A DNA stretch of 14,710 nt, taken from the NCBI GenBank assembly GCA_017620345.1, contig JAFZQP010000003.1, forward strand, positions 1 through 14,710, read 5' to 3'. Shown here one piece after another: positions 1-6,254 of the stretch (positions are counted from its first letter, which is position 1; every line of letters begins with the position of its first letter). The notes beneath the pieces were generated by a model. The model was not told the DNA's origin, made no database searches, and saw only the letters and a program-made list of their open reading frames with translations. The position numbers were made by a program, and so were the translations under genes. Origin of the DNA: Lachnospiraceae bacterium. Its GTDB lineage: Bacteria; Bacillota_A; Clostridia; Lachnospirales; Lachnospiraceae.

Positions 1-1
1 G

Positions 2-241
2 ATCGCCGAATGGGTCAAGGATATAAGGGTACAGCTCAAGAAAAATCTTGTCAGAAAGCAGGACAAGGAATTGTATAATGCAGAACTGTACTCGTACATG
101 CACGATATATTCGGACCTGTCGTTATGGAACTGTTTGATATGAAGTACGTTCCGACGATTCACAAGCCTCCGGAACTAAAGCCTCAGGCCCCGGGTGAAA
201 AACCTGCGGATAACGATAAAAAAGATGAGACCGTTGAATAG
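2..241 (+). CDS. 3' end of an unrecognised gene (partial)
   Basis: An open frame enters from the left edge and ends at the TAG at 239-241. The visible 79 residues begin IAEWVKDIRVQLKK. They show a mixed charged, probably helical segment (about the first 45 residues), then MELFDMKYVPTIHKPPELKP, and a proline- and charge-rich end (QAPGEKPADNDKKDETVE) typical of a disordered tail. I do not recognise the family. There is no signal peptide or membrane segment in the visible part. The frame is supported by lack of stops over 80 codons and by codon choice like that of the following genes. The next promoter begins three bases after its stop, so it ends a separate transcription unit or reads through into yebC. 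Confidence 0.6.
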   Translation: MAEWVKDIRVQLKKNLVRKQDKELYNAELYSYMHDIFGPVVMELFDMKYVPTIHKPPELKPQAPGEKPADNDKKDETVE

Positions 242-243
242 TT

Positions 244-272
244 TTGACCTCGCGGTCCATTGATGATAAAAT
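244..272 (+). promoter_or_regulatory. Sigma-A type promoter for yebC
   Basis: The -35 box TTGACC (244-249) and -10 box TAAAAT (267-272) are separated by exactly 17 nt; each matches the consensus at five of six bases. Transcription would start near 279, giving a 5' leader of about 45 nt. That leader contains a 10-bp palindrome ATCGATCGAT at 301-310 just before the ribosome binding site AAAGGAG (311-317). This is a pattern match only; no start site was measured. Confidence 0.6.
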
Positions 273-324
273 ATTGGTTTGTTAAAAGATAAACATATTA
301 ATCGATCGATAAAGGAGTATCTGT

Positions 325-1056
325 ATGTCAGGACATTCGAAATTTGCCAACATCAAGCACAAGAAAGAAAAAAATGATGCTGCTAAGGGCAAGATCTTTA
401 CGATAATAGGACGTGAGATCGCCGTTGCCGTCAAGGAAGGCGGTCCCGATCCCAACAACAACTTCAAGCTCGCTGCCGTTATCGCCAAGGCAAAGGCGAA
501 TAACATGCCAAACGATACAATACAAAACGGTATCAAGAAGGCTGCCGGAGATACAAACAGCGTCAACTACAAGAACTACACATACGAAGGATACGGTCCC
601 AACGGAATAGCTATAATCGTTGAGACTCTTACGGATAATGCAAACAGAACTGCCGCCAATGTAAGAAGTGCTTTTACAAAAGGTAACGGAAGCATCGGAG
701 CGCAGGGTTGTGTTTCATTCATGTTTGACAGAAAAGGCCAGATATTCATCGACAAGGAAGAGTGCAGCATGGATGCCGATGACCTTATGATGACTGCGCT
801 TGATGCCGGGGCGGATGATTTTAACGAAGAAGATGATAACTTCGAGATACTCACAGATCCGGATTCATTTGAAGATGTAAGAAAGGCTCTTGAGGATGCG
901 GGTATCGCAATGGCATCCGCTGAAGTTACGATGATACCTCAGAACTATGTAAAGCTTACAGATGAGGAAGCCATCAAGAATCTTAACCGTACACTCGATC
1001 TTCTTGATGAAGATGACGATGTACAGGCTGTTTATACTAATCTTGACGAGGATTAA
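325..1056 (+). CDS. yebC: YebC/TACO1 family protein
   Basis: This 243-residue protein opens with MSGHSKFANIKHKKEKNDAAKGK, the near-invariant N-terminus of the YebC/TACO1 family (most members have W where this has F at residue 7). The family's other landmarks follow: a KAKANNMPNDTIQNGIKKA stretch around residues 56-75, the YEGYGPNG block near 88-95, and NVRSAFTKGNGSIG. Length is normal for the family (about 240-250). Members are cytoplasmic; they have been described as DNA-binding regulators and, more recently, as factors that help ribosomes through difficult sequences. The sequence does not decide between these roles. The start has a good ribosome binding site (AAAGGAG, 7 nt spacing) and a near-consensus promoter at 244-272. 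Its stop codon directly abuts the next start (TAAATG), implying co-translation with the membrane protein. Confidence 0.95.
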   Translation: MSGHSKFANIKHKKEKNDAAKGKIFTIIGREIAVAVKEGGPDPNNNFKLAAVIAKAKANNMPNDTIQNGIKKAAGDTNSVNYKNYTYEGYGPNGIAIIVETLTDNANRTAANVRSAFTKGNGSIGAQGCVSFMFDRKGQIFIDKEECSMDADDLMMTALDAGADDFNEEDDNFEILTDPDSFEDVRKALEDAGIAMASAEVTMIPQNYVKLTDEEAIKNLNRTLDLLDEDDDVQAVYTNLDED

Positions 1057-3429
1057 ATGGAAAAACAAAAAGTTGATCCAATTTTAATGTTCGCTGCTGC
1101 GGTCGCACTCATATGTACGGCTTATGTGCTGTACATGACCGTTTTTGAACAGGTTATCAGTCAGAACCAGGGATATTTCTATGCCGTGATATTCGGGTTT
1201 ATACTTCTGGTCATGTTCCTGATCTGTAATCTGTTCACAAAGCTTGTTGCGATATCATACGGAGAACAGCGAAGTTCTTACAGGAAGCTTATAACCACGG
1301 CCGGACTTGTAGTGATCGGTGGTTTGTTCCTTGTTACAAAGATGCGTTATACAACGGATCTGTCGCCATGGGATTTTAATGCATATAACGGTGCGGTCGC
1401 GATGGTCGACGGTACATATGCGGAAAATCTTGATCTTATCGACAGCGCCAAGGCTAATCCGGCGGAATATTTCTATTCACTGATCCTGTCAGTTGTATTT
1501 CGTTTTGTAGAGCCGGATGCCGGGCCGATACTTTGGGTCAACGCTTTCTTTATACTGCTTTCCGGTTTTCTTGTTTATAAGATTGTTAAGACATTCACAA
1601 ATTCGCTGTGCGGCCTGTTTGCGGCTGCATTGTGCGCTTTTATACCGTCGCAGACATTTGCGGTATACTCTTTTTCATCGGAGCCTATGGTTGCGGCCGC
1701 ATTTCTGGGAGCCACATTATCCCTTATATCTCTTTATTCGTTCAATAAGCGCAGAAGAGAAAGATATGAATACGGTGAAGAGGATAAGAAGGATATCGCC
1801 GGGATAATTTATACGATCGTCGGAAGTATCGTAATAGGTATTCTGATCTTTGTTGAACCTTTCATGATAATTCCCGTGGTTTTGATGGTCGCCGTTGCGT
1901 ATTTTGCACGTAAGGAAAAAGCATTATCGATGCTTGTAGCGTTTGCGGCCGGCATTGTTGTGTTCGTGCTCCTTTGCTTTGTAAAATCATCCCATATGGA
2001 GACTGATTTCGGTGAGGTCATGATGTCAGAGATTGCTGCGTTCGACCCGATGACCAACTATAATTCCGGCGAAGTATTCGAGTTCGGTGATGTCTACCAC
2101 TCATTTAATATGGATCTGTCATCAACGGATCATAATATCCTCAACAATTACATGTTCATATCCGGACCGGACGGGACAGGCGTATATACTGATATGAGCG
2201 CATCATGGGTGGTTGTGCTCAATCAGATCATGTATATGTTCATACTGATGATGACGATATCGTGTATGATACTGGCTGTCAAAGAACAGAAGGACTATGT
2301 CATAACCATCAGTATGCTCATAGTGGGCTCTGTCGTGATGCTTCTGTTCCAACAGAACAGGAGCAGTCAGAAGTTCCTTGTGATATCTGTTTTCATCATA
2401 GCGACCGCTACCGGAATTCATTACCTGTATCTTGATCACCATCCGGAACTTAAAGTAAGTATCAATGCACTTGATGCTCTTGAGAAGACCGGCAGAAAAG
2501 AGATCGCGGCTGCTACAAGATCAAATCTTCGAAACGCTGCACAGATGAGCGAAGCTGATTTTGTAAGGCGTGCACAGGCACTCATATTTGTCGGCAATGA
2601 CGAGGAACTGTATCGTCAGATAAAGGAAGAAGAGCAACAGAAGTCCCAGCAGCATGAACCGAGAGCAGGGATCGTTGAGGATGCTTTCGATGATTATGAT
2701 GAAGATTTCTTCCTTGACAGTGAAGATAATGTTGATGATTCACAGGTTACGGTTACAACGGTAGCACCTTCAGGTATAAGAAAGACCGTTGGCAAAAATG
2801 CTTATGAGCCAAATGCGGAAATGCACGAGAGTGCGTCCGCTGCGCTCGAAAATCCTGATATTCCCGCATGGAAACGTCCCGAGAAGTTCGGAGATGAGGT
2901 CATGTTTGATGAAGATGATGTTGAACTCGGAAAGGCTCATTCTACATTTGACGGAAGAGATGCGCTTGAAGCCAATGCAGGCGTGACTACCAATGAGCCT
3001 GCTCCTGTTGTTGAAAAGCTTAAGAGAGGCTCGAAGAAGGATAAAGAGAAGAAAGAAAAGGATAAGAAGGAAAAAGTAAAGAAGATAGATAAGAAAGCAG
3101 TAAAGGCTGAACAGACCGCACAGACGGCAGTTTCTTCAGAAGGAAGGGCTGTAAGACGTATCAAATCCGTCGGCGCAAACGGTGCCGGTGTTGTTCAGAC
3201 CGTAAGTGTTGCAAAGCCAACCGCTGCAGCTGTTAGGTCTGCGGTTGCAGAACCCGTTCGTGAAACCGAACCCGTAAAGGCATCGAAGCCTATCCCTAAT
3301 CCGTTGCCGGTACCGAAGAAGAAAGATCATAAACCGATCGATTTCAAGGAAGACGTAAAGGTAGCAGACGATGATGATTGGGATTATGACTATGAATTCG
3401 ATGACGATGATGATTGGGATGTTGACTGA
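1057..3429 (+). CDS. Polytopic membrane protein, GT-C glycosyltransferase-like, with long charged tail
   Basis: The 790-residue protein has two parts. Residues 1 to about 456 carry roughly eleven hydrophobic helices, with clear ones near 8-29, 40-60, 79-94, 158-176, 183-200, 208-225, 247-285, 292-310, 385-405, 412-430 and 437-456. The first large outside loop holds the acidic motif DLSPWDFNAYNGA, and helices 5-7 (LWVNAFFILLSGFLVYKIVK, then AALCAFIPSQ) resemble PMT/ArnT-type GT-C glycosyltransferases, which use a loop aspartate to transfer sugars from lipid carriers. That assignment is an inference from pattern. Residues 457-790 are soluble and low in complexity: acidic clusters near 540-555, a lysine/glutamate run near 658-680, and an aspartate/tryptophan end (770-790). 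Translation appears coupled to yebC, with a short GAGG (1048-1051) as ribosome binding site. A generic membrane protein is the alternative. Confidence 0.8.
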   Translation: MEKQKVDPILMFAAAVALICTAYVLYMTVFEQVISQNQGYFYAVIFGFILLVMFLICNLFTKLVAISYGEQRSSYRKLITTAGLVVIGGLFLVTKMRYTTDLSPWDFNAYNGAVAMVDGTYAENLDLIDSAKANPAEYFYSLILSVVFRFVEPDAGPILWVNAFFILLSGFLVYKIVKTFTNSLCGLFAAALCAFIPSQTFAVYSFSSEPMVAAAFLGATLSLISLYSFNKRRRERYEYGEEDKKDIAGIIYTIVGSIVIGILIFVEPFMIIPVVLMVAVAYFARKEKALSMLVAFAAGIVVFVLLCFVKSSHMETDFGEVMMSEIAAFDPMTNYNSGEVFEFGDVYHSFNMDLSSTDHNILNNYMFISGPDGTGVYTDMSASWVVVLNQIMYMFILMMTISCMILAVKEQKDYVITISMLIVGSVVMLLFQQNRSSQKFLVISVFIIATATGIHYLYLDHHPELKVSINALDALEKTGRKEIAAATRSNLRNAAQMSEADFVRRAQALIFVGNDEELYRQIKEEEQQKSQQHEPRAGIVEDAFDDYDEDFFLDSEDNVDDSQVTVTTVAPSGIRKTVGKNAYEPNAEMHESASAALENPDIPAWKRPEKFGDEVMFDEDDVELGKAHSTFDGRDALEANAGVTTNEPAPVVEKLKRGSKKDKEKKEKDKKEKVKKIDKKAVKAEQTAQTAVSSEGRAVRRIKSVGANGAGVVQTVSVAKPTAAAVRSAVAEPVRETEPVKASKPIPNPLPVPKKKDHKPIDFKEDVKVADDDDWDYDYEFDDDDDWDVD

Positions 3430-3459
3430 CTTGATTGCGTTGGGTTCCTGTAAATATAC

Positions 3460-3477
3460 CTTGCATAAGTAGGCAAG
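3460..3477 (+). terminator. Weak stem-loop, possible terminator
   Basis: CTTGC (3460-3464) and GCAAG (3473-3477) form a 5-bp stem with an 8-nt loop, followed by the AT-rich ATTTAATAT. It lies 30 nt after the membrane protein stop. The stem is short and the T run is poor. It also overlaps the putative -35 box of the downstream promoter, so it may be chance. Confidence 0.2.
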
Positions 3478-3489
3478 ATTTAATATAAT
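3461..3489 (+). promoter_or_regulatory. Candidate promoter upstream of the structured element and tRNA-Thr
   Basis: A perfect -10 hexamer TATAAT (3484-3489) lies 17 nt after TTGCAT (3461-3466), which matches only the TTG of the -35 consensus. Transcription would start near 3496. This is the only convincing promoter before the tRNA, so it probably drives tRNA-Thr and possibly argH. A 7-bp inverted repeat (TAAGTAG 3466-3472, CTACTTA 3504-3510) brackets the -10 box and could be an operator. Confidence 0.5.
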
Positions 3490-3495
3490 CTATTA

Positions 3496-3613
3496 GGCGC
3501 TCGCTACTTAAGGAGACTCGCCCATTTGGATCGCCTTCGGCGATGGGGGCTCGTCGTGTAGACAGACCTCTTCCCAATTCACTACGTGAATCGGGCCCCT
3601 TCTATCTACATAT
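3496..3613. other. Structured intergenic element of unknown function
   Basis: Two compact inverted-repeat structures sit between the promoter and the tRNA. The first has an outer stem CCCAT/ATGGG (3521-3525 with 3543-3547) enclosing CGCC-TTC-GGCG (3532-3542) with a six-base bulge. The second has an outer helix 3557-3566/3601-3610 with one non-pair, and an inner helix 3573-3582/3586-3595 with one non-pair and loop TAC. These two helices are separated by a CCTCTT/CCCCT internal loop, which is purine-rich on the other strand. Position after a promoter suggests the leader of the tRNA transcript or a small RNA on the plus strand. Both non-pairs would be G-U wobbles on the minus strand, so the strand is left open. 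No known riboswitch, T-box or 6S RNA was recognised. Confidence 0.45.
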
Positions 3614-3686
<73 letters not shown>

Positions 3687-3688
3687 TT

Positions 3689-3720
3689 GGACATCGCATT
3701 AGCGATGTCCCTTATTTTAT
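3689..3720 (+). terminator. Rho-independent terminator after tRNA-Thr
   Basis: GGACATCGC (3689-3697) and GCGATGTCC (3702-3710) form a perfect 9-bp stem with an ATTA loop, followed by CTTATTTTAT. It starts three bases after the tRNA, so it can end the tRNA transcript. The T run is interrupted, so some read-through into argH is likely, and I see no convincing separate argH promoter in the 37 bases that remain. Confidence 0.75.
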
Positions 3721-3747
3721 CATCAGTTTGTGTATAAGGAGAACAAT

Positions 3748-5127
3748 ATGGCACAGTTATGGGGAGGAAGATTTACAAAAGAGACCGATCGGAAGGCATA
3801 TGATTTTAATGCATCTATCGGTTTTGATAAGCGACTCTTTACTGATGATATCGAAGGATCAAAGGCGCATGTTAAGATGCTGGCAAAGTGCGGCATCATT
3901 ACTGATGACGAAATGAAGACGATCATATCGGGGCTTGAGTCTATCGCTTCTGATGTCGATTCCGGTAAACTTGCGATCACTTCCGAATACGAGGATGTCC
4001 ACAGCTTTGTTGAGGCAAACCTTATCGACCGGATCGGGGATGCAGGCAAGAAGATGCATACCGGCAGGAGCAGAAATGACCAGGTCGCTCTGGATATGAG
4101 GTTGTTTACGAGGCGGAATATCTGCCAGATGAGATATCATGTAAAAGAGCTTCTTGCATGTCTTCTTGATATAATAGAAAACAATACGGATACATATATG
4201 CCCGGTTTTACGCATCTTCAGAAGGCTCAGCCGACAACTTTAGCTCATCATTTTGCGGCATATTTTGAGATGTTCAAAAGGGATCATGAGAGACTGTGCG
4301 ATATATTCGACAGAATGAATTACTGTCCGCTCGGAGCAGGTGCTCTGGCCGGGACAACTTATCCGCTTGATCGCGATATGGTCGCAAAAGAGCTTGGATT
4401 TACCGCACCAACAGCCAATTCAATGGATTCCGTGTCTGACAGGGATTATCTGATAGAATATCTGTCGGCTCTTTCGATAATAATGATGCATCTGTCGAGG
4501 TTCTGCGAAGAGATCATAATATGGAACAGCAACGAATACAGGTTTGTAAATATCGATGATGCGTTCTCTACGGGCTCGAGTATCATGCCTCAGAAGAAAA
4601 ATCCCGATATCGCGGAGCTTACAAGAGGTAAGACCGGAAGGGTATACGGGGATCTGATGTCACTTCTTACAGTTATGAAATCGCTTCCGCTCGCATATAA
4701 CAAAGATATGCAGGAGGACAAGGAAGTGGCTTTTGATGCGATGGATACGGTCAGCTCATGCCTTGAACTGTTTACGGGAATGCTCTCTACCATGACTTTT
4801 AATAAGGATATAATGGCCGATTCTGCGATGAAAGGCTTTACAAATGCTACCGATGCGGCGGATTATCTTGTGGGTAAGGGAGTACCTTTCAGAGATGCAC
4901 ATGGAATTATCGGGCAGATTGTGATATACTGTGACACAAATTCAAAATCCATCGAGGAATGCAGCCTTGAAGAACTTAAGAAGATCAGCGGATACTTTGA
5001 TGAGGATATATATGATGCGATAAGTCTTAAGACATGCGTAGACAAGCGTTTGACGAAGGGCGGACCGGCACAGGCTGTGATGAGAGAGTATATAGTGTCG
5101 GCACATGATTTTCTTGATGGGATCTGA
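3748..5127 (+). CDS. argH: Argininosuccinate lyase
   Basis: ArgH splits argininosuccinate into arginine and fumarate, the last step of arginine synthesis, as a cytoplasmic homotetramer. The 459-residue protein has the typical start MAQLWGGRF, the HTGRSRNDQV block (H104), the PGFTHLQKAQP block with H156, and the fumarase/lyase superfamily signature GSSIMPQKKNPD near residues 275-286, whose serine is in the catalytic loop. The start at 3748 is chosen over an upstream in-frame GTG at 3730, because AAGGAG (3736-3741) lies 6 nt before this ATG and the family begins MAQLWGGRF. Length is normal. It follows the tRNA terminator by only 37 nt and precedes asd by 29 nt. Confidence 0.97.
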   Translation: MAQLWGGRFTKETDRKAYDFNASIGFDKRLFTDDIEGSKAHVKMLAKCGIITDDEMKTIISGLESIASDVDSGKLAITSEYEDVHSFVEANLIDRIGDAGKKMHTGRSRNDQVALDMRLFTRRNICQMRYHVKELLACLLDIIENNTDTYMPGFTHLQKAQPTTLAHHFAAYFEMFKRDHERLCDIFDRMNYCPLGAGALAGTTYPLDRDMVAKELGFTAPTANSMDSVSDRDYLIEYLSALSIIMMHLSRFCEEIIIWNSNEYRFVNIDDAFSTGSSIMPQKKNPDIAELTRGKTGRVYGDLMSLLTVMKSLPLAYNKDMQEDKEVAFDAMDTVSSCLELFTGMLSTMTFNKDIMADSAMKGFTNATDAADYLVGKGVPFRDAHGIIGQIVIYCDTNSKSIEECSLEELKKISGYFDEDIYDAISLKTCVDKRLTKGGPAQAVMREYIVSAHDFLDGI

Positions 5128-5156
5128 TAACCCTTATGATTAAGGAGGAGAATATT

Positions 5157-6245
5157 ATGAGTGAAAAATTACGTGTTGGTATTCTTGGCGGAACCGGAAT
5201 GGTCGGACAGAGATTCATATCTCTTCTTGAAAACCATCCCTGGTTTGAAGTGACTGTAATAGCAGCCAGCCCGAGAAGTGCAGGCAAGAAATATATTGAT
5301 GCCGTCGGAGACAGATGGAAGATGACAACACCGATGCCGGAAGCGGTAAAGGATATCGTTGTCATGAATGTTAATGAGGTTGAAAAAGTCACAGAAAATG
5401 TGGATTTCGTATTTTCTGCCGTTGACATGACAAAGGATGAGATCCGTGCGATAGAGGAACAGTACGCAAAGGCTGAAACACCCGTTGTGTCAAATAACAG
5501 CGCACATCGCTGGACGGATGATGTGCCGATGGTCGTTCCAGAGATCAATGCGGATCATATCGAGATCATAAAGGCACAGCGCGAGCGTCTTGGAACAAAG
5601 AGAGGCTTTATCGCCGTCAAACCCAACTGCTCGATACAAAGCTATGCGCCCGCTCTTGCTGCATGGGCAGAGTTTGAACCTTATGAAGTCGTTGCATCGA
5701 CATACCAGGCTATATCAGGTGCAGGTAAGACATTCAAGGACTGGCCCGAGATGATAGAGAACGTTATCCCGTACATCGGCGGTGAAGAGGAAAAATCAGA
5801 GCAGGAGCCTCTTCGTATACTCGGACATATTGAAGGCAACAAGATCGTAAAGGCAGACGGCCCTGTGATCACATGTCAGTGTATCAGAGTTCCGGTCCTC
5901 AACGGTCATACGGCTTCTGTATTTGTTAAATTTAAAAAGAAACCCACAAAAGAACAGCTTATCGAAAAACTTGTAAACTATTCGGGAGAGCCGCAGGCGC
6001 TGAAGCTTCCGTCTGCTCCCAAGCAGTTTATCAGATATATGGAAGAAGAGAACAGACCGCAGGTTAAGCTTGACGTCGATTACGAAAACGGCATGGGTAT
6101 ATCCATCGGACGTCTTCGTGAAGACACAGTCTATGATTTTAAGTTTGTAGGTCTGTCACATAATACCGTAAGAGGTGCCGCAGGCGGTGCGGTCCTTTGC
6201 GCGGAACTGCTAAAGGCAAAGGGGTATATAACCGCTAAGGCTTAA
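5157..6245 (+). CDS. asd: Aspartate-semialdehyde dehydrogenase (archaeal/fungal-like type)
   Basis: Asd reduces aspartyl phosphate to aspartate semialdehyde with NADPH, the branch point to lysine/diaminopimelate, threonine and methionine. The N-terminal nucleotide-binding loop is GILGGTGMVGQRF, the catalytic cysteine is C158 in KPNCSIQSYAP, and the likely catalytic histidine is H251 in NGHTASVFVKF. The 362-residue length and the PNCSIQ active site suggest the subfamily found in archaea, fungi and some Firmicutes rather than the E. coli form. The ATG at 5157 is used because AAGGAGG (5142-5148) precedes it; an in-frame ATG at 5136 has no ribosome binding site. CCTTA (5132-5136) and TAAGG (5141-5145) could form a small hairpin covering part of that site. 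Likely co-transcribed with argH. Confidence 0.95.
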   Translation: MSEKLRVGILGGTGMVGQRFISLLENHPWFEVTVIAASPRSAGKKYIDAVGDRWKMTTPMPEAVKDIVVMNVNEVEKVTENVDFVFSAVDMTKDEIRAIEEQYAKAETPVVSNNSAHRWTDDVPMVVPEINADHIEIIKAQRERLGTKRGFIAVKPNCSIQSYAPALAAWAEFEPYEVVASTYQAISGAGKTFKDWPEMIENVIPYIGGEEEKSEQEPLRILGHIEGNKIVKADGPVITCQCIRVPVLNGHTASVFVKFKKKPTKEQLIEKLVNYSGEPQALKLPSAPKQFIRYMEEENRPQVKLDVDYENGMGISIGRLREDTVYDFKFVGLSHNTVRGAAGGAVLCAELLKAKGYITAKA

Positions 6246-6254
6246 TCCGAAATT

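Noticed and set aside
3344..3577. Minus-strand open frame of 77 codons covering the membrane gene's 3' end and the intergenic element
   Set aside because: It has no ribosome binding site, its C-terminal part is the complement of the Asp-rich coding repeats, and the rest is explained by the inverted repeats.
3496..3613. T-box riboswitch controlling argH
   Set aside because: I find no T-box consensus bulge, specifier loop or antiterminator, and the tRNA gene lies between the element and argH.
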